DNA of 64,000 nt from Lentisphaera profundi (lineage in GTDB: Bacteria > Verrucomicrobiota > Lentisphaeria > Lentisphaerales > Lentisphaeraceae): assembly GCF_028728065.1 (NCBI RefSeq), contig NZ_CP117811.1, forward strand, positions 124,001-188,000, written 5' to 3'. A program made the translations under genes and the position numbers. Positions 1-9,690 of this stretch are shown here, piece by piece; within the stretch, counting starts at the first letter, position 1, and the number at the start of each line of letters is the position of its first letter. Below the pieces are notes generated by a model. That model was not told the origin of the DNA. It made no database searches and was given only the letters and a program-made list of their open reading frames with translations.

Positions 1-696
1 ATTGATTGGCGGGTGACAGCACGAACGGGCAAAGTTTTTGTGAAAGAATACGAAGCCCCAAAACAAATGCCGATTTATATAGTGATGGATACTTCCGCAT
101 CGATGTGTGTGAGCTCCCTGAAAATGAGTAAATATGCTTGGGCAGTACAAATCGCGACGAGTTTGGCTTTGGTAGCTCAAAATCGCATGAGTCCAGTAGG
201 TTTAATGGGCTGTGGTAGTCGAGAGCGAACGCTGCATTACCAGCCAAGTGTATCGAAAAATATTGTTATGCAATGGGCGAACGATTTACGCTATTATGAT
301 TTAGCAGAAAGGACTTCGCTAGGAGAAACACTTAGGGGGCTATTGCCTTCTTTAAAAAGTAAAAGCGTGGTGGTCGTGATTTCAGACCTACACGACGCAG
401 ATGCTATCTCAGCTCTTAAGTTGGTTCAACAAGGGCATGATTGCATGGTTCTTTTGATGCGTGATCCTGCCGAAGAAGGGCATCTTGGTGGCGGGATTTT
501 TCGAGCGCAAGAAGCAGAGTCAGGCGCGGGCTTTACGAGTCATGGCAAAAAAAACTGGTTTGCAGGGGAGAATTATATAAGTGTTTTAAAGCGGGCGGGC
601 ATAGATAACTTACTCTTGAGAACAGATGAGCCGATGATGTCTAAGTTACGTCATTTCTTAAAGCATCGAGATGCCTTGGGGAAAAGTCGCTTATGA
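1..696 (+). CDS. DUF58 family protein, 3' part (5' end outside window)
   Basis: The reading frame is open from base 1 and begins with I-D-W-R-V-T-A-R-T-G, the conserved segment that precedes the VWA-like half of DUF58 proteins, so the true start lies upstream. The visible part has the MIDAS-like motif MDTSASM and a second acidic strand VVVVISDLHD. DUF58 genes usually sit with a MoxR AAA+ ATPase and Bat-type VWA proteins, and the following genes fit that pattern; the moxR gene would be expected just upstream. The stop overlaps the start of the next gene by 4 bases, so translation is probably coupled. The role is inferred from family: a chaperone-like or envelope-stress complex at the inner membrane. 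Confidence 0.8.
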   Translation: MDWRVTARTGKVFVKEYEAPKQMPIYIVMDTSASMCVSSLKMSKYAWAVQIATSLALVAQNRMSPVGLMGCGSRERTLHYQPSVSKNIVMQWANDLRYYDLAERTSLGETLRGLLPSLKSKSVVVVISDLHDADAISALKLVQQGHDCMVLLMRDPAEEGHLGGGIFRAQEAESGAGFTSHGKKNWFAGENYISVLKRAGIDNLLLRTDEPMMSKLRHFLKHRDALGKSRL

Positions 697-1451
697 AATT
701 GATTCTGCTCTTAAGTTTATTTTTACTCCCTTCATCTTATGCACTTGAAGTGGGGCTAGCTCACCCACAAAAAATTATCTTGCCAAGTGCTGACTGGCAA
801 GTAAAAAGATTTACAGAAGGGAGCGATCTCGAAGTGCGCTTAGTCTCTATCATAGAACTGGGAGGAGAATACGAATATTCTTTAGAGCTTATTGCCAATA
901 AAGAGGGCAAGTATAATCTCTTAGATTTTTTGCGAGATGCGCAAAGCCAAAAAGCGAGTGAAATCAAAGCCTTGTGGCTTAAGTTTGATAGTGAAATTCT
1001 AGCGGACTTTGATGGCGAACTTATCGGCTATGAGCAAAATATAATTGAACTAAAACCTTGGTATCAGTCATTTAATAAAGGACTGATAATTATATGGGCT
1101 CTAGCTTTATGCGGCATTATTTTCATTAGAAAAAGAAAGCCTGAAGTTGAATTAATAGAAGAAACTAAGCTGACCTTAGGAGAATATCTCCTCTCTAAAT
1201 TAGAGCTATTGAATCAAGGGAAATCCAATAAGGAACTTTGGCAAGAAGTGGAATTGGCTTGTATTCAGTTTTGTCGTGAACGTTTAGCGTTAAAGGACCT
1301 ATCTGGAGAGGAGCTTTTCGACGCTTTAAAAAAGGACGCTGAAGTGGCTCCACTGATCCTGACTTTGGAAAAATCTTTACATGGTCAAGAAAAAGTAAAT
1401 CAACAAAGCTTAGTGAATCAAATCCGTCAATTCACGGAGAAAGAGCTGTGA
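693..1451 (+). CDS. Membrane-anchored accessory protein of the Bat operon (DUF4381-like)
   Basis: A 252-aa protein with an N-terminal signal peptide (about residues 1-17), a beta-rich periplasmic stretch, one membrane segment at about 129-146 (IIIWALALCGIIFI) followed by RKRK, and a cytoplasmic helical tail. This size and topology match the small proteins found between DUF58 and BatA genes in Bat operons, but sequence similarity to DUF4381 is only a guess. It overlaps both neighbours by 4 bases, so it is part of one tightly coupled operon. No catalytic motif is visible. Confidence 0.6.
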   Translation: MKLILLLSLFLLPSSYALEVGLAHPQKIILPSADWQVKRFTEGSDLEVRLVSIIELGGEYEYSLELIANKEGKYNLLDFLRDAQSQKASEIKALWLKFDSEILADFDGELIGYEQNIIELKPWYQSFNKGLIIIWALALCGIIFIRKRKPEVELIEETKLTLGEYLLSKLELLNQGKSNKELWQEVELACIQFCRERLALKDLSGEELFDALKKDAEVAPLILTLEKSLHGQEKVNQQSLVNQIRQFTEKEL

Positions 1452-2371
1452 ATTTCGAGGCACTACATTTTTCATTGAGTAGCTGGTTTTTATTAGGTTT
1501 TATTCCCTTATTACTGCTCTTTCATGTGTGCTTAACGAAAGGCCACTCGATTATATTGCCAATGGATGGTAGCCAAGTAAAGAGTCAGAAGTGGCTCCTC
1601 ATTTTATGTAATAGTGCCGGCATGCTACCAGCGCTCGTCTTAGTTATTGCAATCTTTCTCTTAGCAGGCCCCAAAATCAAGGGTAAACCCGAAGATGAAA
1701 AAATAATTTCGAATATTCAAATTTGCTTAGATTCATCGGGTTCAATGCGCGCTAATTTTGGCGAGGAAAATCGTTATGAAGTCGCCATGGGCGCGGTCAA
1801 GAAATTCACGGAATATCGTCGCGGGGATGCTTTTGGTTTGACGGTATTTGGCTCGGAATACATCAATTGGGTACCGGTGACCAAAGATACATCAGCGATT
1901 GCTCTCGCAACGCCTTTTTTATCGCCAGATAAAATGAGCAAGTGGTTTGGAGGAACGAATATTGCCAAGGCTTTGAAGGGTTGTCAACAACAGCTCATGC
2001 AACAAGAGGAGGGAGATCGTATGATTATTCTCGTTTCTGATGGTATCAGTAATAATCCTCAGGCAACGAATGATATGGCTCAAGAGCTGCGCAATAATGA
2101 TATAGTTGTTTACTGCATTCATATCGGCAATGGTATGAGTAGCAATGAAATGACGAGTTTAGCGGGGATAACTGGAGGCCAGGTTTTTGGTGTAGATAAT
2201 CCCAAAGCACTCGAGGAAACATTTCGGTTTATCGATGCTATGGAAAAGGCCAAGTTTATAAAAAAAGAAGCGAAAGAAGAAGATTATTATCAACCTTTTT
2301 CAGTGGCGGGCCTAACTCTCTTGGGCATGTATATCTTAAGTCTCTTTGGATTGAGGTATAACCCATGGTAA
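1448..2371 (+). CDS. BatA-like VWA domain membrane protein
   Basis: A 307-aa protein with two membrane segments near the N-terminus (about 13-30 and 60-74), a von Willebrand factor A domain of about residues 88-265 and a final membrane segment at about 287-303. The metal-binding MIDAS motif is DSSGS at 95-99, with a downstream threonine in the GGTNIAKAL segment. This topology is that of BatA/BatB (Bacteroides aerotolerance) proteins, which act at the inner membrane with MoxR ATPases. It overlaps the previous and next genes. The exact partner is unknown. Confidence 0.8.
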   Translation: MNFEALHFSLSSWFLLGFIPLLLLFHVCLTKGHSIILPMDGSQVKSQKWLLILCNSAGMLPALVLVIAIFLLAGPKIKGKPEDEKIISNIQICLDSSGSMRANFGEENRYEVAMGAVKKFTEYRRGDAFGLTVFGSEYINWVPVTKDTSAIALATPFLSPDKMSKWFGGTNIAKALKGCQQQLMQQEEGDRMIILVSDGISNNPQATNDMAQELRNNDIVVYCIHIGNGMSSNEMTSLAGITGGQVFGVDNPKALEETFRFIDAMEKAKFIKKEAKEEDYYQPFSVAGLTLLGMYILSLFGLRYNPW

Positions 2372-3363
2372 CATTATTTATTGCAGCGATGGCAGGCTGC
2401 CTTTGTTTAATGGCAGAGTTAGTCCATTTAAAGCGGATACAAAAATTATCAGCGATGGCTTTTGGCCCCGAAGGACGGGCGCGAAAGTGGACCCAGTTTG
2501 TGCCATTGATACGCTCAGTAGCAGTGGTCGCTATTTGTTGGGGTTTACTTATCCTGATGAATTATCAAGGGGACAATCAAGGAGAAAATTTACTAGAACA
2601 AGAAATCCCTAAAGATAAAGTTGAGCATGTTTTAATCATTTTAGATGTGTCGCCGAGTATGTATTTAAAAGATGCGGGGCTAGAAGGTGATATTCAGCGC
2701 AAAGTACGAGCGCGTGAGGTTTTAGAATCAATGATGGAGCGCATTCGTAAGCCTTATGTTAAGTATAGTGTGGTGGCGACATTTACCGATGCCTTGCCAG
2801 TGATTATTGATACCAGTGACAATAGTGTGATCAGCAATATTCTCGACCTACCCATGGATCAAGCCTTTACGCCTGGCAAAACCGATTTATTAAAGGGTAT
2901 TCAAAAGGCTTTCGAAATCGCTAAATCCTGGAAAGCAAATTCATGTACCTGTTTATTGATTTCTGATGGTGATTTTACTTCAGAAATAGGAATGCCTGAC
3001 GCTCCACCTGCAATCAAAGAATTTTTAGTGGCAGGAGTGGGGAGCTCCCAAGGTTTGTTTATTGATGGCCATCAATCACGACAGGATACTTTAAGTCTTA
3101 AGCGTTTAGCAAAACGCCTCAGAGGGAATTATCAGGATGTGAATCAAAAGCATTTGTCGTCTCAAGTATTGGGAGATTTAGCCGGTGAATCTGAGCAAGA
3201 AGCCCAAAGTTTTACTTTACGTGAATGGGCTTTGCTAAGTTGTTTCTTAGGGAGTTTTGTCTTGGCCTTTCTGCCCTATTGTTTAGTTCGTTTTTCCATC
3301 GATCACCACGCCCAGCGCAATAAGTTACGAGACTTAAAGGTCTTGGGGCTTGAACAGAAATGA
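2365..3363 (+). CDS. BatB-like VWA domain membrane protein
   Basis: A 332-aa second VWA protein, overlapping the BatA-like gene by 7 bases. Membrane segments lie at about 1-17 and 50-66, the VWA domain follows with MIDAS motif DVSPSM at 94-99 and the GKTDLLKGI loop, and a terminal membrane segment is at about 289-310. A BatA/BatB pair in tandem is the normal arrangement in Bat operons. Its stop overlaps the next start by 4 bases. Confidence 0.8.
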   Translation: MVTLFIAAMAGCLCLMAELVHLKRIQKLSAMAFGPEGRARKWTQFVPLIRSVAVVAICWGLLILMNYQGDNQGENLLEQEIPKDKVEHVLIILDVSPSMYLKDAGLEGDIQRKVRAREVLESMMERIRKPYVKYSVVATFTDALPVIIDTSDNSVISNILDLPMDQAFTPGKTDLLKGIQKAFEIAKSWKANSCTCLLISDGDFTSEIGMPDAPPAIKEFLVAGVGSSQGLFIDGHQSRQDTLSLKRLAKRLRGNYQDVNQKHLSSQVLGDLAGESEQEAQSFTLREWALLSCFLGSFVLAFLPYCLVRFSIDHHAQRNKLRDLKVLGLEQK

Positions 3364-4106
3364 GAAAGTATCTTTTATTTATTTGCTTAAGTTTACCCTT
3401 TATGTGGGCCTATTATTATTTTGGTGCAGGACAGGCTTACCTTATACATGATCAAGTGGCAGAACTGAAAATCAAGGGCGATGCACTAGCGGCCGCGGGG
3501 AGCTGGGAAGAGAGTTTAAAGGTTTACGATGAAGCCTTGAGTGCATTGGGAAAAACGGACTTGGATAAAGCAAAAGCCTCACTTCATTTAGCCAAATCAA
3601 GAGTGTATCTCAATAATCAGCAAATAGTGCAAGCAACGAAAGAACTTGAGTCCTTAATGGCAATGATTCATAACAAGGAATTGACTTTAACGACAAATGA
3701 TCAAGAGAAAGTACGAGCGGCTCTAGCGCATAGCCTTTATTACACAGCATGGCACATGCGTTTAGAGGGTGTGGCTAAACAATTTTGGAAAAAAGATTTA
3801 GAAAGCGCCAGGCAACACTTTCGCCTCTTAGCGGAATCAAAACGAGAGAATCAAAGCTTAAAGTATAATTTACAGGCAAGTATTGCCTTTGGTTTAATGG
3901 ATAGAGAAGCTTTAAAACTAGAGCCCTTACCAGAAACTGATTCGGGCCGTGGCTCACAGGGAGTCGGCGCAGGTCGCGGAGCTGTTGGCCAGCAAGCCGG
4001 ACAAGGGCAAGGCGAAGGCGAAGGAGAGGGTTTAGGTCAAGGCGAAGGTGAGCAAGATGCTCGCGGATCGGGATTAGGTGAAAGACCTGAGGGAACAGGA
4101 TCATAA
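3360..4106 (+). CDS. TPR-type protein with Gly/Gln/Glu-rich tail (BatC-like)
   Basis: A 248-aa protein with an N-terminal membrane anchor or signal segment (about 1-20), then TPR-like helices (for example GDALAAAGSWEESLKVYDEA at about 40-59), and from about residue 195 a low-complexity tail rich in Gly, Gln and Glu. BatC proteins are TPR proteins in this operon position, which supports the call. The low-complexity tail resembles disordered tails of other BatC-like proteins. The role is probably scaffolding of VWA partners at the membrane. Confidence 0.7.
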   Translation: MRKYLLFICLSLPFMWAYYYFGAGQAYLIHDQVAELKIKGDALAAAGSWEESLKVYDEALSALGKTDLDKAKASLHLAKSRVYLNNQQIVQATKELESLMAMIHNKELTLTTNDQEKVRAALAHSLYYTAWHMRLEGVAKQFWKKDLESARQHFRLLAESKRENQSLKYNLQASIAFGLMDREALKLEPLPETDSGRGSQGVGAGRGAVGQQAGQGQGEGEGEGLGQGEGEQDARGSGLGERPEGTGS

Positions 4107-4127
4107 TTTTATTATTAAGGAGTTATT

Positions 4128-7100
4128 ATGCATAAATTATTTTTAGGGATCATATTTTTTAGCTGGCAGTTATTTGCTTCAGAGGCTTTAACTGATGGTG
4201 CGCAAGCAGGACGTTGGACGATGGATTATACGGCGGCGAAGAAGTACGCCAAAGACAATAAGAAGTTTTTGTTTATTAACTTCACTGGTAGTGATTGGTG
4301 TGGTTGGTGCAAATTGATGGATAAATCTGTTTTTTCGGATCCTACTTGGGGAGAATTCGCAAAAAAAGAATTGAGTTTAGTTTATGTTGATTTTCCTAAG
4401 GCAAGTCATTTGGTTCCCGCCAAGTTTTTGACTCAAAATGATGAGCTCAAAAAACAATATCAGGTAAAAGGCTATCCGACTTATATAGTTCTGAGTCCCG
4501 ACGGACAACAGCTTCTTGGCCGTTTAGGAGCCGAGCGAAATGTGACCGCAGCAGGGTTTATTGATAAGCTCAAAACCTTACTCCCTAGTGCGAATACAGA
4601 ATTGCCCAAGTTTGAATTAATCTCTCACCAGAGTGAAGTCATAGAAGATATGAATTTGAAGCTCCGAGAGTTTGCCAAAGGCGATGGCTTTACAAAAAAA
4701 GTGGTCTATGAGGATACCTATAATAAACTGGTGGAGCTCTTGAAAAAAGATCCCGTTTTATTTAGTACTTTAGATCCGGATGGTTTTGTAGAAATCATGT
4801 TTTATCGAGATCTCAGTCAAATGAAAAAATTGATTGATCTAGTTAAGCAAAGTGTCAATGCAGGGACACCAGAAGATAGCCTCTATAGACTCATTGATAA
4901 AAAGGCGAAAGTAGATGGTGAGAACTTAAGTAAAGTCTTTTTATACATGACTTTTTATTCGAATTTTGGTCAGCGTGAGAAGGCAATGCAGCAGCTACCT
5001 GATATGACTTTACTGAAGCAGATTACGAGTTTAGAAAAGGCAAAGCCATGGATTGCACTACTCAAATCAATCAATAGTAAAAGTTACCTAGAGCTTTGTT
5101 TTGCCTTGCAAAAAAAGAAGCTTCCGAGTGCGGATAAAATTTTTCTGGTGAATAGTATTGCCGATCATTGTGTTTCAGCAGACGCAGACTTTATGGATCA
5201 ATGGTTTGAGAATGTATTAGCTCAAGAAGACTTGACCATCGCCTTGAAAAGCAATTTTGATAAAAAGCTTGTGAGTCTCCAAAAATCGAAAAACTTTGTT
5301 CAAAGAGCGATTGATTTAGCGAGTAGTATGAGAGTGATTAATCAGTTGTCTGAAGTTGCAGTTGATACCGGGATTTCGCGAGCTGCTTTGCGTCATTGGC
5401 AATTCGAATATGCCTACACTTTGATTGAGCAAAAGAAAGACAAAACCACAGCAAGCAAGAGTAGATCAAATGCTAAGCGTACACCGAAGTATGTGGCCTT
5501 TCAGCTTCTGGCACGCAATGCTCCTTCTCCAAAAACCTTAAGTGGGCTCAGTTTTGCCGAGCAGGAATTATTTGCATTTCAGCAGGCAGTAGCAGAATTG
5601 AAACAAGGCACCTATTCGGAGTTTTCCTTTGATCGATTATTAAGTTTTAAAGATCAATACCCTCAAACAATTGGGCGCTTCTGTAATGAGATATTCGACC
5701 AATGGGCGCGCTTAGTTAACCCCAATAGAAATTCTTTTTCACGGACAATACAGGCTCGCGGGCAGACCTTTAGGACTGAGCCAAAGAATATTCCTCTAAC
5801 GCGTTTACGCCAAAAGAAAAATCTCCAGAATTGCCAGGCGATGTTTCGTAAAGTTTACGAAGCAGGAATACAGACGGATCCCTCTTCTCAAGTGCGGGCA
5901 TTTATTGCCTGTTTTAGCCAAGCAGAAGTGATTAGTGAAGATGATGTACGATTAGTATTTGGTGATTTAAAGCAATTAAATGACGAAATATTATTAGTGT
6001 TGACCAAGCATTTGATGGCCTTGGTTCAAAGAGATTGGGTCGATGATAAAAACCGTCGCAGGATACAAACTCAGTATCAAACGAATCGCAGTGAAGAAGA
6101 GGCCCAAAAAGAAGCTCTCAGCGCTTATCAAGCAGTGATTAATCTGCTCACGGATCGCTTGAGAATTAGTGATGACAATATTGAATTAACAGTCAACTTA
6201 GCCTCGGCACTCTATGATTTTGCGGAGTACAAAAATAATAATAAGCTATGCACCCTTGAAGAATATGTAGCTCTGCGGAATCAAGCTTTTACACGTTTCA
6301 GAGATTGCGCCAAGCTTTATGAATCCTTGCTCGAATCGCGGAAAGCAGAGTATACAATAAGTCCTTTTAGTAATTGGTTTAGTGTGATTTTAGGCGCGAG
6401 TAATTTACCAAGCTTAGAGATGAGTGCCACAGTTTCGGATGTCTACCTTGATGATTTACGTGAACAATTATACGGCATGGATCCACAATGGCGTGATCGC
6501 CACATTAGTATGCTTGGTGAATGGTTGACAAAAACATGGCCGAATCTACAACCGCACGTAAAACTTCCCTTCATGTCAGCCGCTAAGCGTATTATGGGGG
6601 ATCACTCATCCATTAAAAGTATTGAAGATCAATTGAGTTTATACGAAGATTTACTGAGCGAAGTTAAACTATCGGCGAAGCTAGATGGTTCGAGCTCAGT
6701 GGGACATGTCAATGAATTTGGTGTATTCTTAAGTCTTCAGCATAGTAAAGAACTCAATCGCGAAGCAGGTGGTTTTGATAAATATGCTATGGGTGCAGTC
6801 AATATTAATGGACGACGCGTGATTAATTATCGTCAAAAATTTACCGATCAAATCAATAAAGCTCTGAAAGATAAATTTGATTTGGGAAGTATTACTTGGA
6901 TTACGGATCGTCCTAAGCCAATGGGCTTGGCGCGTAAACATTGGCAAGAAACTCCCTTGGCTTACTTAAGCTTACGAGCCAAAGATGCTGCTATTGATAA
7001 ATTGCCAGAGATTATTATTGAAATGGATTTCAATGATGGTCAAGGGCAAGTCGTGCTCCCCGTAAGATCAAATGTGGTACTGATTTCAAGTCAATCAAAA

Positions 7101-7808
7101 GAATATCAAATACGACCGTATAAGAACGCTAAATTAGAAATGGTTTTAGATAGTCGTGGTGCAAGTGATGGCAAAGTTTCTTTAGATCTACAAATGACGG
7201 GAGAGGGCCTACTGCCTGATCTCAGTAAATTATTAAAAGTTCCAGCGAGCTATAAATTAAAATTAAAAGATGAACAAGCCGAGCCGATAGTAAGTAAATT
7301 TGAGCAAAAGCATGGTGGCGTGCTGGTTTCTTCTGAATTATCTATTGAGGTACCGGTAGAATGGCAAGGTGAATTAGCGAGTTTTGAATTCCCGACCTTA
7401 GAAGTAAAAGATGTACTAGTGGAATATAAAAAATACCAAGATGCAGATATTGTGCCGGCCGATAAAGTCGAATACTTAAAGGCAAAAGCAGCACGATCGC
7501 CGGTATTCTATATTATGACTACACTGTGTGCTCTATTGATTGGCCTAGCCTTAGTGAAACTATTTAAAGCGAGTTCCATTGAAGCCCCTGAAGTTCGTCA
7601 ACTAGACTTTGACCTTCCGAAAAATATAAGTGCCGTCTCAGTAAGCGCCTACCTCAAACAGATTCAAAAATCATCTCATGAATTAGCGAAAGATCCCGAG
7701 TTAGAGCATGATATAAACTTGATTGACGAAAGTTATTTTGCAAAAACCAGTACACAATTAGAGCCTCAACTCGAAACTTTACTAAAGAAATGGGAAGCAC
7801 GACTTTAA
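4128..7808 (+). CDS. Large thioredoxin-fold membrane protein ending the Bat operon
   Basis: A 1226-aa protein with a signal peptide (residues 1-17) and an N-terminal thioredoxin-like domain at about 25-150. The redox motif is WCGWCK, preceded by FTGSD, and the cis-proline segment is KGYPTYIVLSPDG. A long helical repeat-like region fills about 180-800, a beta-rich part follows, one membrane segment lies at 1126-1146 (FYIMTTLCALLIGLALVKLF), and an 80-residue cytoplasmic tail ends it. It sits 21 bases after the TPR gene, with AAGGAG before the ATG. By position and single C-terminal anchor it may replace BatD, but no BatD domain was clearly recognised. The thioredoxin part suggests disulfide chemistry in the periplasm. 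Confidence 0.65.
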   Translation: MHKLFLGIIFFSWQLFASEALTDGAQAGRWTMDYTAAKKYAKDNKKFLFINFTGSDWCGWCKLMDKSVFSDPTWGEFAKKELSLVYVDFPKASHLVPAKFLTQNDELKKQYQVKGYPTYIVLSPDGQQLLGRLGAERNVTAAGFIDKLKTLLPSANTELPKFELISHQSEVIEDMNLKLREFAKGDGFTKKVVYEDTYNKLVELLKKDPVLFSTLDPDGFVEIMFYRDLSQMKKLIDLVKQSVNAGTPEDSLYRLIDKKAKVDGENLSKVFLYMTFYSNFGQREKAMQQLPDMTLLKQITSLEKAKPWIALLKSINSKSYLELCFALQKKKLPSADKIFLVNSIADHCVSADADFMDQWFENVLAQEDLTIALKSNFDKKLVSLQKSKNFVQRAIDLASSMRVINQLSEVAVDTGISRAALRHWQFEYAYTLIEQKKDKTTASKSRSNAKRTPKYVAFQLLARNAPSPKTLSGLSFAEQELFAFQQAVAELKQGTYSEFSFDRLLSFKDQYPQTIGRFCNEIFDQWARLVNPNRNSFSRTIQARGQTFRTEPKNIPLTRLRQKKNLQNCQAMFRKVYEAGIQTDPSSQVRAFIACFSQAEVISEDDVRLVFGDLKQLNDEILLVLTKHLMALVQRDWVDDKNRRRIQTQYQTNRSEEEAQKEALSAYQAVINLLTDRLRISDDNIELTVNLASALYDFAEYKNNNKLCTLEEYVALRNQAFTRFRDCAKLYESLLESRKAEYTISPFSNWFSVILGASNLPSLEMSATVSDVYLDDLREQLYGMDPQWRDRHISMLGEWLTKTWPNLQPHVKLPFMSAAKRIMGDHSSIKSIEDQLSLYEDLLSEVKLSAKLDGSSSVGHVNEFGVFLSLQHSKELNREAGGFDKYAMGAVNINGRRVINYRQKFTDQINKALKDKFDLGSITWITDRPKPMGLARKHWQETPLAYLSLRAKDAAIDKLPEIIIEMDFNDGQGQVVLPVRSNVVLISSQSKEYQIRPYKNAKLEMVLDSRGASDGKVSLDLQMTGEGLLPDLSKLLKVPASYKLKLKDEQAEPIVSKFEQKHGGVLVSSELSIEVPVEWQGELASFEFPTLEVKDVLVEYKKYQDADIVPADKVEYLKAKAARSPVFYIMTTLCALLIGLALVKLFKASSIEAPEVRQLDFDLPKNISAVSVSAYLKQIQKSSHELAKDPELEHDINLIDESYFAKTSTQLEPQLETLLKKWEARL

Positions 7809-7887
7809 AAAGCTATTGAGGAAAACTTTATTTTTGTGTTTTATAGTGTATATATACTAACTTTAAATATAAAAAAATAGTGTTTTT

Positions 7888-9294
7888 ATGAAAATTTATT
7901 TATATCTCCTTATTTTGATGAGCCTCTATCTTTCTGCTCAAGATAAGCCAAATGTTCTTTTTATTATTTCCGATGATTTATGTGCCACTGCAATTGGAGC
8001 CTATGGTAACAAAGTTTGTAAAACTCCCAATATTGATCGCTTGGCCAATGAGGGGACTCTATTTAAAAAAGCTTATTGCCAAGCCACCTATTGTGGTCCT
8101 TCTCGTGCATCATTCATGTCGGGTTACTACCCCGATGCAACAGGAGTATTTGGCTATGTGAGTGGACGCAAAGCAATTGGTGATCGTGAGACCTGGACTG
8201 AGTATTTTAAAAATCAGGGCTACCATACGACGCGGGTGAGTAAGATTTTTCATATGCCAGTACCCAAAGGGATTGAGTTGGGTAATGATGGCTCCGATGA
8301 TGCTCGCTCATGGTCTGAAAAGTATAACAGCCAAGGCCCAGAATGGAAAGCGCCGGGCTTGGGAGAGACATTAGAAGGCAATTCCGATGGCAAACGGCCC
8401 GTAGTGGGTGGCAATACTTTTGTACGTGTCGAAGCAGATGGGGATGATTTGGTACATTCGGATGGACGATCTGCTAAAAAAGCTTGCGAGTTGATAGAGC
8501 AATACAAAAACTTAGATAAGCCTTTCTTCTTGGGAATTGGTTTTGTTCGTCCTCACGTACCTTTTGTTGCCCCTAAAAAGTACTACAAAGACTATCCATG
8601 GCAGGAGATGCAACTTCCCGAAAAAGTGAAAGGCGATTGGGATGATATACCCACGAAAGGCATCAATTATAAAACGAGTAAGAATATGAAGATGTCGGTG
8701 GAGCAACAGAAAAAGGCAATCAGTGCTTATTATGCTTCAGTAACATTTATGGATGCTCAGGTGGGGAAAGTCCTTGATGCTTTGGAGAGATCAGGCCAAA
8801 GAGATAACACAATAGTCATTTTCACTAGTGACCATGGTTATCATTTAGGAGAGCATGATTTTTGGGCAAAAGTAAGCCTGAAAGAAGAGTCAGTAAAAGT
8901 TCCACTGATTATTTCATTGCCGAACAAAAAAAGTCAAAGTAGTGAATCATTAGTGGAACTCATTGATTTGTTCCCAACGACGGCGGCACTTTGTAGTTTA
9001 GATATTCCCGAGCGATTACAGGGCAAGAATATAAGTAAAATTTTGCGTGAACCGCAAGCGCAGCTGCGCAATTATGTATTCTCCGCTAACAATAAAGGCT
9101 GGTTGATCCAGGGTGAGCGTTGGTCATATATTAAATACAAAGGCAAGGCTCCAAACGAAGAACTCTTTGATCTAAAGAAAGATCCTCGGCAATACAAAAA
9201 CCTCGTCAAAAACCCTGAGCACATACAGGCTTTAGAGAAGATGCGTTCTGCCTTTAAAAGCAAAATGGCGGAGATCAAAAAGAACGACCTCTAA
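7888..9294 (+). CDS. Secreted sulfatase, iduronate-2-sulfatase-like
   Basis: A 468-aa S1-type sulfatase with a signal peptide ending near residue 17. The metal-binding start of the domain is NVLFIISDDL (Asp29, Asp30) and the formylglycine signature is C-G-P-S-R with Cys69 as the residue to be oxidised. The distal metal site is TSDHGYHLGEHDFW, a motif of iduronate/choline-sulfatase-like members. It acts on sulfate esters, probably of polysaccharides, outside the cytoplasm. It follows the Bat operon by 80 bases of AT-rich DNA and is likely transcribed on its own; the next gene is convergent, 6 bases away. Confidence 0.88.
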   Translation: MKIYLYLLILMSLYLSAQDKPNVLFIISDDLCATAIGAYGNKVCKTPNIDRLANEGTLFKKAYCQATYCGPSRASFMSGYYPDATGVFGYVSGRKAIGDRETWTEYFKNQGYHTTRVSKIFHMPVPKGIELGNDGSDDARSWSEKYNSQGPEWKAPGLGETLEGNSDGKRPVVGGNTFVRVEADGDDLVHSDGRSAKKACELIEQYKNLDKPFFLGIGFVRPHVPFVAPKKYYKDYPWQEMQLPEKVKGDWDDIPTKGINYKTSKNMKMSVEQQKKAISAYYASVTFMDAQVGKVLDALERSGQRDNTIVIFTSDHGYHLGEHDFWAKVSLKEESVKVPLIISLPNKKSQSSESLVELIDLFPTTAALCSLDIPERLQGKNISKILREPQAQLRNYVFSANNKGWLIQGERWSYIKYKGKAPNEELFDLKKDPRQYKNLVKNPEHIQALEKMRSAFKSKMAEIKKNDL

Positions 9295-9300
9295 GAGTGC

Positions 9301-9690
9301 TTATTTCTTCTTGGGCGCATCGGGTTCACGAAGGATGAACCAAGAGCCGTAGGCGCCTGAAGCAATGAGGATTAGCCGCAAATATATTTGGGGAAGTTGG
9401 GAAAAGCTAATAGTAAGAGCCGTCCACATGCAAACGATCGAAATGATCTTAATTTTTCTGGGGATTCCACGTCCCTCAAGGTAATCGCGAATAGGTGGAC
9501 CAAAGCGCGGATGATTGAGGATTTTATTGTAGCGAGTCTCACAACTTTTTGAGAAGCAGAAAGCCGCTAGAATAAAAAAGGGAGTTGTAGGCAAGCCAGG
9601 TAGTGGAATGCCGATTAAGCCTAAGCCAATGCAAATAAAGCCCGCTCCTTTTAATAAATTGCGTAAGAAGGGACTTTTGACAATCTTCAT
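9301..9690 (-). CDS. YbaN family (DUF454) inner-membrane protein
   Basis: A 129-aa membrane protein. The family signature is seen in GLGLIGIPLPGLPTTPFFIL followed by AAFCFSKSCETRYNKILNHP and a glycine-containing FGPPIRDYLEGRGIP segment, then two more membrane helices. The function of the family is not established. Its start overlaps the stop of the HtrA-type protease gene by 4 bases (ATGA), so it is the last gene of a three-gene operon with the two HtrA-like proteins. Confidence 0.85.
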   Translation of the reverse strand: MKIVKSPFLRNLLKGAGFICIGLGLIGIPLPGLPTTPFFILAAFCFSKSCETRYNKILNHPRFGPPIRDYLEGRGIPRKIKIISIVCMWTALTISFSQLPQIYLRLILIASGAYGSWFILREPDAPKKK

